Below, one piece after another: positions 1-7,815 of a DNA stretch of 64,000 nt (position 1 is its first letter; each line of letters begins with the position of its first letter). The stretch comes from Bacteroidota bacterium (GTDB lineage Bacteria; Bacteroidota; Bacteroidia; Chitinophagales; Chitinophagaceae): assembly GCA_023418315.1 (NCBI GenBank), contig JAEZZY010000047.1, forward strand, positions 1 to 64,000. Direction: 5' to 3'. The notes below the pieces were generated by a model, which was not told the origin of the DNA, searched no databases, and was given only the letters and a program-made list of their open reading frames with translations. The position numbers and the translations under genes were made by a program.

Positions 1-1
1 A

Positions 2-58
2 TTGAAAAGTGGAAAACGCCCCAACGCACAAATCAACGCTGCGTTTCCCACTTTCCAA
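2..58 (-). repeat. Imperfect inverted repeat (hairpin) beyond the broken ATP-grasp gene
   Basis: Two 18-base arms (2-19 and 41-58) are reverse complements at 16 of 18 positions, with a 21-base loop. Read on the minus strand both mismatches become G-U wobbles, so an 18-bp RNA stem could form there, downstream of the truncated ATP-grasp gene. There is no T-run, so it is not a classical terminator. It may be an end of an element involved in that truncation; this is inference. Confidence 0.5.
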
Positions 59-124
59 CAGGATAATAGTAGTAATAGTGATTGGAAATCTTTAGTTTTA
101 AACGTTACTAATTAGGGAGAGCTT

Positions 125-1039
125 TCATATTGACCCACTATCATATCCAAGTCTTATCATAAGTTTTGAAAGTTTTCTTTCAAGTGAAGTTGAAATTTTA
201 TATGGAACATTTCGATTAGGAAGTTTAGTATCATAGTTTCGATAATCCACTTTAGTTTGGAGGTTTTTTTGACTAAATATTGCCATGGAAAAAAAACTAT
301 CCTTTAAATAAAATGTCCTTATTTCAAAGTCTTTTTCTATATATTCTTGGAAAAGGGTTGGTTGAAAATATTGTGAGTTTTCGCAAAGTTCATGGTAATC
401 AGTCATCGTAAAAACATTTGTATGCTGTGAAAAGCCATTTGCATACTTTCCGATGGTAAATTTAGCACCGGGATTCTTAATTGGCTTAGCAATAATTGCA
501 TTATACTTTTCCATGAATGTTTTTATTTCAATCAAGTCATTCGAAATCAAGGTTGATGGTATATTAATTTTTAAGTCAGTTGCAATTTTCAAATTAATCA
601 GTTTATTAACCTTAATATCAAAAAAGCTATTTAACGAAAATATATTCGGGTCATTTTTGAGTAAATAGAAAATTGTTTCTGCAACATCGTTCCATTCATC
701 CACGTAGTAGGAATGAACACGTTTTGTAAATTCATTTAATAATAAAATAGAATCCTTGTCAGTGGCAAAGCGATTATTTCTGATTTGTATACTATTAGAT
801 TTCAAATCCCCCCGACGATAATAAAAGGCTGCAAGGTTGTTAGAGTTAATTTCAAGTTGATCATTGACTTTGATTACATATTCATAGCCTAATTTGCATA
901 ATCGTAAATTAACTAAAGATAAGCGGTCAGTTTCATTTATACGAAGTATCTCTAACTTAGAGTACTTTTGTAGCCAAAGCATAATTGTATCAACACAACT
1001 ATCTCCATCTTGTGTTAGTAAAAAAATGGTGTTTCTCAT
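125..1039 (-). CDS. GwsG-type ATP-grasp peptide maturase, C-terminally truncated
   Basis: This resembles the ATP-grasp ligase of grasp-with-spasm (graspetide) systems, which joins acidic side chains to Ser/Thr or Lys of a precursor peptide. Conserved stretches are visible in the second half: EFEIRTFYL, FSMAIFSQ, QTKVDYRNYD and PNRNVPYK. In intact relatives as I know them, the final GSI runs on into an acidic segment and an E-x-N-P metal-binding motif. Here a TGA follows GSI at once, and no other frame at 1-124 restores the missing 30 to 40 residues. The ligase is therefore probably inactive. Its ATG overlaps the stop of the upstream gene (TAATG), which implies translational coupling. The family call is fairly secure; loss of function is inference. 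Confidence 0.75.
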   Translation of the reverse strand: MRNTIFLLTQDGDSCVDTIMLWLQKYSKLEILRINETDRLSLVNLRLCKLGYEYVIKVNDQLEINSNNLAAFYYRRGDLKSNSIQIRNNRFATDKDSILLLNEFTKRVHSYYVDEWNDVAETIFYLLKNDPNIFSLNSFFDIKVNKLINLKIATDLKINIPSTLISNDLIEIKTFMEKYNAIIAKPIKNPGAKFTIGKYANGFSQHTNVFTMTDYHELCENSQYFQPTLFQEYIEKDFEIRTFYLKDSFFSMAIFSQKNLQTKVDYRNYDTKLPNRNVPYKISTSLERKLSKLMIRLGYDSGSI

Positions 1040-2049
1040 TACATAAATCCAAAATTAAAATCCAAAAAATGTTGTGCCTCAAAGTCCTTTTTCAAAACCT
1101 CATGTTCAATAGATTGTAGTCCTATTTTTTGCCTACAAGTGTCAATATGCTTTATTTCTTTTTGACTAAGTTGATTAATTCGTTTTTGGGGAATAATTTT
1201 CAGTACATAGTATTCTTCAAGTTTTTGGAGTTTTTGACATGAAAGTTTGTAATAATGGCACAAATAACTACTACTTAACTCTTCAAATGACCATTCATAA
1301 ATTATTGCGTATTCTTTCGGATGAAGTTCTCCATCTAACAATGCAGTTAATAGTTCATTACTTAATAACTGATAACCACACCCATGATGAAAAAATATTC
1401 TCTCAGTAATGGTCGACAAATAATTCCATTTTCCGCTATGCTGTGGAGAGTCAAGTTCTGGATCAACAATTCCAATCAAATGCTCACCAGGAAAACCATT
1501 TTGAGTAATTAGTTTTTGAATCTCTCTTATATTGTCCTCCAAAACATTAACATACTGCTCAGCAGTTATTTTATTTTTATTTAATAGCACTTTATCATCA
1601 TCATCTTCCTTAAGCATTTTTAAAACTCTTGTGCGAAGAGGGTAATTTAGTGATTTTATATAGGCATTTCTATTAATTGAATAAATGCTATCTAATTCCT
1701 TAAAGTCAATTTTTGACATATAATTTCTCAATGCACTGTTGTTATATACAGCAGTAAGATTTAAGCCATTGTTGAATCCGAATCCTAAAAATTCACTGAT
1801 TGTACTGAAATTATCAGGTATTAATGTAGCAATTTGAGCCGCTATAAAACAGTCTCTTGCAAAAGGTTTTTTATATTTGTAAAATACTTCTCTGTACTTC
1901 TGCAAACTGCAACTAACACAACCTTTAAATGCCTTATTCTCTGCTTCAATGATTTCTCTATGGTAATTTAAATAATTATCTTTTGCAGCGATTTTTTGCA
2001 GCGATAAGAAAAAAGTTAAACACAAATACTGTACTAAAAAAAAATTCAT
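1039..2049 (-). CDS. Unrecognised 336-aa protein coupled to the ATP-grasp gene
   Basis: I do not recognise this protein with confidence. The first 20 or so residues are hydrophobic and could be a signal peptide or membrane anchor. A helical, TPR-like stretch with a C-x-x-C (GCVSC) follows around residue 45. The part around residues 190 to 260 carries DNIREIQ, NGFPGEH, FHHGCGYQLL and LLDGELHP, which vaguely recall DUF6624 proteins. It sits where grasp-with-spasm clusters usually carry the radical-SAM/SPASM partner, but no C-x-x-x-C-x-x-C radical SAM motif is present. It lies downstream of the precursor gene beyond a strong hairpin, and overlaps the ATP-grasp start by one base. A role in peptide maturation or handling is inferred from position only. 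Confidence 0.6.
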   Translation of the reverse strand: MNFFLVQYLCLTFFLSLQKIAAKDNYLNYHREIIEAENKAFKGCVSCSLQKYREVFYKYKKPFARDCFIAAQIATLIPDNFSTISEFLGFGFNNGLNLTAVYNNSALRNYMSKIDFKELDSIYSINRNAYIKSLNYPLRTRVLKMLKEDDDDKVLLNKNKITAEQYVNVLEDNIREIQKLITQNGFPGEHLIGIVDPELDSPQHSGKWNYLSTITERIFFHHGCGYQLLSNELLTALLDGELHPKEYAIIYEWSFEELSSSYLCHYYKLSCQKLQKLEEYYVLKIIPQKRINQLSQKEIKHIDTCRQKIGLQSIEHEVLKKDFEAQHFLDFNFGFM

Positions 2050-2165
2050 ATACTGTTATTTAGCTTAACACAAAAGAACATTGTAATTTAGAATTAATCA
2101 TCTTAATTGTAATGTTATTTACAACCAATATGATAAATTATACAAAGTTTAATGCTAAAGAATAT

Positions 2166-2200
2166 GTAAATAAAAGGGGTTATGCCCCCCTTTTATTTAC
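2166..2200. terminator. Perfect 14-bp hairpin between precursor and maturation genes
   Basis: Arms 2166-2179 (gtaaataaaagggg) and 2187-2200 are exact reverse complements around a 7-base loop, G/C-rich next to the loop and A/T-rich outside. It lies 26 bases past the stop of the precursor gene and 117 bases before the start of the 336-aa gene on the minus strand. It should act as a terminator or partial terminator, giving more precursor than enzyme transcript. Confidence 0.8.
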
Positions 2201-2225
2201 AAGAATGAAAATGGTAATGTGGAAA

Positions 2226-2537
2226 TTATCCTTCAATTCGCTCTAATGTAACATAATTATGCCATTCTTCTTCCGGAACATCTGGATTAACCGGCGCAGA
2301 CCAAATCATATCACCCATCTCATCAAAAACTTCAATGTGAGCTGATTCATCAGGTCCAGTACACCAAGTATCTGTTCCATTATTACCCGGATTTCCAGAC
2401 TCGTGCCAAGTTGTAGCTGTTCGAAGACCACCTTTTATAGCAAACAAGTTGACTACTTCATTCTCTTTAAACGCTTCAAACTTTGAAGACTTCAATGATT
2501 CTAATTTCATAATCACTCTGGCATTTAAGGCAGCCAT
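2226..2537 (-). CDS. Putative RiPP precursor peptide with double-glycine leader
   Basis: This 103-residue protein looks like a Bacteroidota natural-product precursor. From Met10 the leader reads MKLESLKSSKFEAFKENE and ends in AIKGG (Gly36-Gly37), the classic double-glycine cleavage site. The remaining 66 residues are acidic and contain Thr-rich pieces followed by acids (TATTWHE, NGTDTW), compatible with side-chain ester crosslinks of graspetides. A single Cys (residue 58) is present. A good promoter lies just upstream and a perfect hairpin follows. ATG at 2537 is preceded by AAAAGG and suits the predicted transcript start; ATG at 2510 (Met10) would give a more typical leader. The leader type is seen directly; modification by the neighbouring ATP-grasp is inference. 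Confidence 0.65.
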   Translation of the reverse strand: MAALNARVIMKLESLKSSKFEAFKENEVVNLFAIKGGLRTATTWHESGNPGNNGTDTWCTGPDESAHIEVFDEMGDMIWSAPVNPDVPEEEWHNYVTLERIEG

Positions 2538-2564
2538 AACCTTTTAAAGTTAAAAAGTGAAATT

Positions 2565-2596
2565 CAAAGATACTACCCCGCATAGCCCAATGTCAA
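2565..2596 (-). promoter_or_regulatory. Bacteroidota-type promoter of the precursor gene
   Basis: On the minus strand a TTG of TTGACA (2596-2594) is followed after 21 bases by TATCTTTG (2572-2565), matching the Bacteroidota -33/-7 consensus (TTG and TAnnTTTG). Transcription would start near 2558, about 20 bases before the ATG at 2537. Confidence 0.7.
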
Positions 2597-2614
2597 GAAA
2601 ATAACCCGCAAATA

Positions 2615-2651
2615 GTTTCGATTTGCTTAACCTTGTTTCGAAAATCGAAAC
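2615..2651. promoter_or_regulatory. Likely XRE operator: GTTTCGA half-sites
   Basis: The half-site GTTTCGA occurs at 2615-2621 and again exactly 20 bases later at 2635-2641, where it forms a perfect inverted repeat with 2645-2651 (GTTTCGAaaaTCGAAAC). The sites lie between the divergent precursor and XRE genes, just upstream of the precursor promoter. A second small palindrome (CGTAGaaCTACG) lies at 2676-2687. Binding by the adjacent XRE protein is inference from position. Confidence 0.6.
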
Positions 2652-2740
2652 ATTTGTCATTTTTTTCCAACATTACGTAGAACTACGCATCATATATTGG
2701 AAAATTTTGGGTATCCTTGTTCAGGTTAAAAGCAATTGTA

Positions 2741-2956
2741 ATGGAAATCAACCAAATAATAGCTGCTAAAATCAGAGAACGACGCCTCACCAAAAACCTT
2801 ACTCTTGAATCGGTTGCGCATGATCTTGGCATCAGCAAGGCAGCCATGAGCCAGTTAGAAAACGGGCACAGAAAAATAACGGCAAGAAAAATCTTCCTGC
2901 TCGCAAAAGTTTTAGATGTGCCGGTTAGTTTTTTCTTCGAGGGAATCACATTATAA
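2741..2956 (+). CDS. XRE-family helix-turn-helix regulator
   Basis: This 71-residue protein is a single Cro/C1-type HTH domain: AAKIRERRLTKNLTLESVA, then LGISKAAMSQLENG as the recognition helix, then KITARKIFLLAKVLDVPVSFFF. That is the whole length of the domain, so it is a minimal repressor or activator without an effector domain. ATG at 2741 is chosen over an upstream TTG because the fold begins there. It is divergent from the precursor gene, with a palindromic operator between them, so control of the peptide cluster is likely. The frame stays open for 34 codons past the stop (to 3061). The 2957-3212 gap holds no gene I can support. Confidence 0.8.
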   Translation: MEINQIIAAKIRERRLTKNLTLESVAHDLGISKAAMSQLENGHRKITARKIFLLAKVLDVPVSFFFEGITL

Positions 2957-3212
2957 TATCGAAAGCTTAAAATTTCTCAAGTCTTAAATGTCCCTTTGCC
3001 TAAATTTCTACAAGGGATAGTAGAATTAGATGATGCACGTAAAATAGCTCACGTTGATTAAAGTTATCACATCATTCAAAACGTTATAAACATTCTATTG
3101 AAGAAAATTTTTTCTTTGTTTGTTGCTACAAATATTACTTACAGTAGGTAGAATGCTCCAAACGCTTCCATCCTTCGCATGCCTCTTGAAGGGATTTCGG
3201 TAATGAGGGCAG

Positions 3213-5012
3213 CTATTTCACCTGCTGCATGGCTACCAGTTTCCTATAGATTCCTTGCCGTGCAAGCAATTCGGCATGGGTGCCGGTCTCCGCAATTTTT
3301 CCTTTTTCCAGCACGATGATTTCATCCGCATTTTGCACGGTAGAAAGCCGGTGCGCGATGACAATACAAGTACGTTGCTGCATCAGCGTATTGATGGCTT
3401 GCTGCACAATGCGTTCACTTTCGGTATCTAAAGAAGAAGTGGCTTCATCCAAAATAAGAATAGGCGGGTTTTTAAGAATGGCGCGTGCGATGGTAATCCG
3501 TTGTCTTTCGCCACCGCTCAGCCGCATGCCGCGGTCGCCTACGATGGTCTCATAGCCCTGCTCTTTCTGCAAAATAAAATTATGCGCATGAGCAATTTTC
3601 GCAGCTTCCTCCACTTGCTCTTTCGTTACGTGGCTACTGCCTAAAGCGATGTTGGAATAGATGGTATCGTTGAATAAAATAGGATCTTGATTCACTACGC
3701 CAATCAACGAATGTAATTCGCGAAGCCTATACTCTTTCACATTTACGCCGTCTATCAAAACCGCTCCACCCGTTACGTCATGAAACCTCGGTATCAAATC
3801 TACCAACGTGGACTTTCCCGCACCCGAAGCGCCTACCAGCGCTATTGTTTTTCCTTTTTGAATATTCAGGTTTATATCCTGCAAGATTTTTTTATCGCCA
3901 TAGTTGAAATACACCTTCTTCAACTGAATAGAATCTTTAAAGGCTTTAATAGGAGTAGGCTGCGCCACTTCTTTGATGCTGTTGTCGGCTTCTAATAATT
4001 GTTCAATACGCTCTATCGCTGCGCTTCCTTTTTCAATACTCAAAAAAGAAGAGGAAAGATTTTTAAACGGATTGATGATTTGTGAAAACATAGCAATGAA
4101 GGTGAAGAGCCATTCTGCCGAAGTCTGTTGTTTGAAAATCAAATTACCGCCATACCATAGGATAATACCTACTACTAATACACCCATCGTTTCCGATAGC
4201 GGCGAACCCAGTTCACGGCGATAAGCAATGCGGTTTCTGGCGCGATGGTCTTCGTTGGTGATTTCCGTGAAGCGAAGTTTTTGATGCGTTTCGGCATTAA
4301 AGGATTTTACTACACGCATTCCGGAAATCGTTTCATCTAACACCGCCAGCATTTTCCCTAAAAGCTCCTGTACCGTGTTGGAATGTTTTTTCAGCGATTT
4401 ACCGATTTTCCCAATCAAAAAAGCCACCGGTAAAAGCAAGATTAAAAACAGCGTCATCTGCGGGCTGATGATGACCATCGAAACAAAAAAGAAAACGATC
4501 GTGAAGGTTTCTTTGATAAACACTTCGAGCGTGGAAACGACAGATTGCTGCACTTCATTCACGTCATTGGTCATGCGGGAAATAAGGTCGCCTTTTCGTT
4601 CTTCGGTAAAAAAGCTGATGGGCAGGGAAAGGGTTTTTATAAATAAATCATTTCTCAATCGGCGGATGACGGCATTGCGTATCGGGTTGATAATGCAAAG
4701 CGATAAATAGCCGAAAAGATTTTTCAAAAACGTAAACCCTACAATGATGCCGATGATGATGGCAAGCGCTGTGGGTTTTTCGTAAGTGAGAATCAGTTCG
4801 TTTGCCTGTTGCGATATTTTTTGCACCAAACCGGTGCCGCTGTTTTGTCCTTCCGGTAAACCGGCATCTGCAAATAATACCTGTAGCGTAGGCGCCAGCA
4901 TGGTAAGCGAAAAAACAGAAAAAGCCACTTGCAGCAGGGTCGTGAAAAAATATAAACCAATCTGTGGCTTATAACTTTTTAAATAGTTGAATATCCTTGA
5001 GAGTCGTTTCAT
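3213..5012 (-). CDS. MsbA-like ABC exporter (fused permease and ATPase)
   Basis: This half-transporter of 599 residues has an N-terminal six-helix ABC membrane domain (about residues 15-330) and a C-terminal ATPase. Walker A (GASGAGKST) is near residue 395, the signature LSGGERQR near 497, Walker B ILILDEATSSLD after it, and the H-loop IAHRLSTV. Length and order fit MsbA-type lipid A or lipid flippases of the inner membrane working as homodimers. There is no N-terminal C39 peptidase domain, so it is not a dedicated double-glycine peptide exporter, although the peptide cluster lies nearby. It follows cysS on the same strand after 111 bases containing a hairpin. The substrate is uncertain; multidrug export is the alternative. 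Confidence 0.85.
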   Translation of the reverse strand: MKRLSRIFNYLKSYKPQIGLYFFTTLLQVAFSVFSLTMLAPTLQVLFADAGLPEGQNSGTGLVQKISQQANELILTYEKPTALAIIIGIIVGFTFLKNLFGYLSLCIINPIRNAVIRRLRNDLFIKTLSLPISFFTEERKGDLISRMTNDVNEVQQSVVSTLEVFIKETFTIVFFFVSMVIISPQMTLFLILLLPVAFLIGKIGKSLKKHSNTVQELLGKMLAVLDETISGMRVVKSFNAETHQKLRFTEITNEDHRARNRIAYRRELGSPLSETMGVLVVGIILWYGGNLIFKQQTSAEWLFTFIAMFSQIINPFKNLSSSFLSIEKGSAAIERIEQLLEADNSIKEVAQPTPIKAFKDSIQLKKVYFNYGDKKILQDINLNIQKGKTIALVGASGAGKSTLVDLIPRFHDVTGGAVLIDGVNVKEYRLRELHSLIGVVNQDPILFNDTIYSNIALGSSHVTKEQVEEAAKIAHAHNFILQKEQGYETIVGDRGMRLSGGERQRITIARAILKNPPILILDEATSSLDTESERIVQQAINTLMQQRTCIVIAHRLSTVQNADEIIVLEKGKIAETGTHAELLARQGIYRKLVAMQQVK

Positions 5013-5053
5013 CTGAATGTTCTTAGTTGTTTTTTATTTGCCAGATGGAACTT

Positions 5054-5107
5054 CATGATGGCAAGCTTCTTGATGGAAGAACAAGTTTTATACTGCTTGC
5101 CATCATG
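5054..5107. repeat. Perfect 13-bp inverted repeat between cysS and the ABC exporter gene
   Basis: Arms 5054-5066 (catgatggcaagc) and 5095-5107 are exact reverse complements around a 28-base loop that contains a smaller ttctt/aagaa stem. No T-run follows on either strand, so an mRNA-processing or stability element, or a small palindromic repeat, is more likely than a terminator. Confidence 0.6.
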
Positions 5108-5123
5108 TTCGTTTCATGCGCGC

Positions 5124-6617
5124 TTATTCAATGGTATAAGATACGCTTCCGTCTTTTTCGTCTTTGAGCTGTACGCCGGCTTTCGCAAGTTCGTTTCGTA
5201 TTTGGTCGGAGGTAGCAAAATCTTTCCGGCTGCGGGCATCTTTGCGAATCTCTATCAACAACGACATTACTTTGTCCAACACTTCATTATCCTGATGATG
5301 CACCGGTTGTAATCCGAAAATATCTTCAAGATAGGTTTTGAACGTTGCTTTCAGCAATTCTAAGGTAGAATCAGCCAATGCGCTTTTTGCTATTTGTCCC
5401 CCTTTCATGCCATTGATGACCGGAACTAACTCAAACAAATTAGCAATGACTTTCGCGGTGTTAAGGTCATCATTCATAAACTCCGCACATTCCTTGCACC
5501 AGGTTGTTACTTTCTCCTCCAATGCGGCATCATGAGTTGGGTTATTCTTTTCTGTGGTTAATTCTTTCAGCACTTCATAGGCTTCCCACACTCTTTTCAA
5601 TGCCTTTTCGGAAGCTTTTAATGCCTCATTGGAAAAATCCAGTGTGCTTCGGTAATGTGTTTGTAAAATATTGAAGCGCACGGTCATAGGGTGGTATGCT
5701 TGTTCCAGAAGGGGATGAGTGCCGGAAAATAATTCCGTGAGCTTGATAACGTTGTTATAGCTTTTCCCCATCTTCCTTCCGTTGATAGTGATCATATTAT
5801 TATGCACCCAATAACGCACCGGAGGATGCCCATGAGCAACGGTACTTTGTGCAATTTCGCTTTCATGATGGGGGAAAAGGAGATCCATGCCGCCGCCATG
5901 AATATCGAAGGTTTCACCCAAATATTTGCTGCTCATAGCCGAACATTCAATATGCCATCCGGGAAAACCTTCGCCCCACGGGCTTTTCCATCGCATGATG
6001 TGCTGTGGCGGTGCGCTTTTCCATAGGGCAAAATCCACTTTATTTCTTTTTTCATCCTGCCCTTCGAGGTCGCGGGTGGTTTCTAATAAATCTTCTAATA
6101 CTCTTCCTGAAAGCTTTCCATAGGGATGTTGCTCAGCGTATTTTTTCACGTCAAAATATACAGAGCCGTTTACTTCATAGGCATATCCTTTTTCTATGAT
6201 ATCCTCTATCATACTGATTTGTTCTATGATATGCCCGGTAGCTGTAGGTTCTATGCTGGGCGGCAGGTTGTTGAATTGCTCCATAGCCCAATGGTAAAGA
6301 CCGGTGTATTTATGCACCATTTCCATAGGCTCTAATTTTTCTAATTTGGCTTTTTCGCCTACTTTGTCTATGGCTTCACGTCCTTCTTCTTCAAAATGCC
6401 CGGCATCAGTAATATTGCGTACATAGCGTACTTTATAGCCTAAGTGCATGAGGTAGCGGTAGAGAATATCAAATGTAATATAGGGTCGAGCGTGTCCTAA
6501 ATGAGACTCGCCCGAAACGGTAGGTCCGCACACATACATGCCTACATGTCCCGGAACTGCAGATTCAAATTTTTCTTTCTGCCGTGTATAAGAATTATAT
6601 AAATGAAGCTCAGACAT
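5124..6617 (-). CDS. cysS: Cysteine--tRNA ligase
   Basis: This class I aminoacyl-tRNA synthetase of 497 residues charges tRNA-Cys in the cytoplasm. The N-terminal block MYVCGPTVSGESHLGHARP contains the first zinc Cys and the HIGH-type motif (HLGH, about residue 40). GWHIECSAM supplies another zinc ligand, and RKMGKSYNN (about residue 283) is the KMSKS loop. The C-terminal half has the DALR-type helical anticodon-binding region ending in RKDFATSDQIRNELAKAG. Length is normal for the family. The start ATG at 6617 gives the expected N-terminus. Confidence 0.96.
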   Translation of the reverse strand: MSELHLYNSYTRQKEKFESAVPGHVGMYVCGPTVSGESHLGHARPYITFDILYRYLMHLGYKVRYVRNITDAGHFEEEGREAIDKVGEKAKLEKLEPMEMVHKYTGLYHWAMEQFNNLPPSIEPTATGHIIEQISMIEDIIEKGYAYEVNGSVYFDVKKYAEQHPYGKLSGRVLEDLLETTRDLEGQDEKRNKVDFALWKSAPPQHIMRWKSPWGEGFPGWHIECSAMSSKYLGETFDIHGGGMDLLFPHHESEIAQSTVAHGHPPVRYWVHNNMITINGRKMGKSYNNVIKLTELFSGTHPLLEQAYHPMTVRFNILQTHYRSTLDFSNEALKASEKALKRVWEAYEVLKELTTEKNNPTHDAALEEKVTTWCKECAEFMNDDLNTAKVIANLFELVPVINGMKGGQIAKSALADSTLELLKATFKTYLEDIFGLQPVHHQDNEVLDKVMSLLIEIRKDARSRKDFATSDQIRNELAKAGVQLKDEKDGSVSYTIE

Positions 6618-6700
6618 TATTTTTCAAAAAAATGAACGGCAAAAGTACGGAGGTTTCCTACAATGCAAACAAAGAATGCTGCAAAGAGGAGCAATATGTA

Positions 6701-6726
6701 TAAAAAAAACCTCTCCGAAGAGAGGT
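6701..6726 (-). terminator. Intrinsic terminator of mdh with UUCG tetraloop
   Basis: On the minus strand ACCTCTC-TTCG-GAGAGGT (6726-6709) forms a 7-bp stem closed by a C(UUCG)G tetraloop and runs straight into eight T residues. It lies 31 bases past the mdh stop. Confidence 0.9.
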
Positions 6727-6757
6727 GTTATTATTGAATTTTATGCAAACTTGTAGA

Positions 6758-7693
6758 TTAAGCAGTTGCTTCATCCAACACGGCATTCATATTTCTTACG
6801 GCTTCTGCTGATTTGTTGAAACGTTCTTGTTCGTCTGCATTCAGCTTGAAGTCAATAATTTTTTCCCATCCGTTTTTACCGATGACTACAGGCACGCCCA
6901 GGCAAATATCTTTTTGGCCATATTCGCCATCCAGCAGCACGCAACAAGGGAATACTTTTTTCTGATTGCGGATAATGCTTTCCACCAGAGCCGCTCCGGC
7001 AGCGCCTGGCGCATACCATGCGGAAGTACCTAAAAGCTTGGTGAGTGTAGCGCCGCCCACCATTGTATCAGCAGCTATTTGTTTCAGTTTTTCGGCATCT
7101 AAGAAATTGCTTACCGGTGTGCCGTTTAGCGTAGCCAGTCTGGTAAGTGGAATCATAGTGGTATCCCCATGTCCGCCGATTACGGTAGCGTGGAGGTCGT
7201 TGGCAGAGCAATCCAGCGCTTGTTGCAGATAGCATTTGAAACGGGCGCTGTCCAAGATGCCGCCCATACCGATGATACGGTTTTTAGGAAGACCGGTAGC
7301 TTTCAGTGCCAGGTAGGTCATGGTATCCATAGGGTTGGAGATAACCACGAGGATCGTGTTAGGAGAATGTTGTAATAAGTTTTTAGCAACGGTTTCCACA
7401 ATTTTCGCATTCGTGCCAATCAGTTCTTCGCGGGTCATACCGGGCTTACGCGGAATGCCGGAAGTGATGACACATACATCAGAGTTTGCAGTTTTGCTAT
7501 AATCGTTTGTACTGCCGATTACGCGCGTATCAAAGCCCAGCAATGATGAGGTCTGCATAATATCCAGGGCTTTCCCTTCTGCAAAACCTTCTTTAATGTC
7601 CACCAATACCAGTTCTTCCACCATTCCCTTTCTCGCAATGTTGTCTGCGCAAGTAGCACCTACGGCACCTGCACCTACTACGGTTACTTTCAT
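6758..7693 (-). CDS. mdh: Malate dehydrogenase (LDH-like type)
   Basis: This NAD-dependent malate dehydrogenase of 311 residues interconverts malate and oxaloacetate in the TCA cycle. Starting at the ATG at 7693 the protein begins MKVTVVGAGAVGATCADNI, the Rossmann glycine motif. A longer frame to 7780 would add 29 unrelated residues. GIPRKPGMTREELIG includes the substrate Arg loop, VISNPMDTMTYL and GMGGILDSARF the catalytic core, and GGHGDTTMIP the catalytic His. A -7 box (TATCTTTG) lies at 7751-7744 on the minus strand, about 50 bases before the ATG, though without a clear -33 element. A UUCG terminator follows the gene. Confidence 0.95.
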   Translation of the reverse strand: MKVTVVGAGAVGATCADNIARKGMVEELVLVDIKEGFAEGKALDIMQTSSLLGFDTRVIGSTNDYSKTANSDVCVITSGIPRKPGMTREELIGTNAKIVETVAKNLLQHSPNTILVVISNPMDTMTYLALKATGLPKNRIIGMGGILDSARFKCYLQQALDCSANDLHATVIGGHGDTTMIPLTRLATLNGTPVSNFLDAEKLKQIAADTMVGGATLTKLLGTSAWYAPGAAGAALVESIIRNQKKVFPCCVLLDGEYGQKDICLGVPVVIGKNGWEKIIDFKLNADEQERFNKSAEAVRNMNAVLDEATA

Positions 7694-7815
7694 TTTTATA
7701 ATTGTATTTATTAAGTGAGAAAAATAATTAAATAAAACTGCTGCAAAGATAAGTATTGCAGCCCAATGAAATTTTCGCATGAATAAGAGGCAAGGATTTT
7801 TTTAGATCCCGGCAG

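Noticed and set aside
2..58. Integron attC site
   Set aside because: The arms pair without the extrahelical bases and the R'/R'' boxes (GTTRRRY) expected of attC, and no integrase is visible.
3213..5012. ABC exporter as transporter of the peptide cluster
   Set aside because: No C39 peptidase domain, host-like composition, and MsbA-like layout; proximity alone is not enough.
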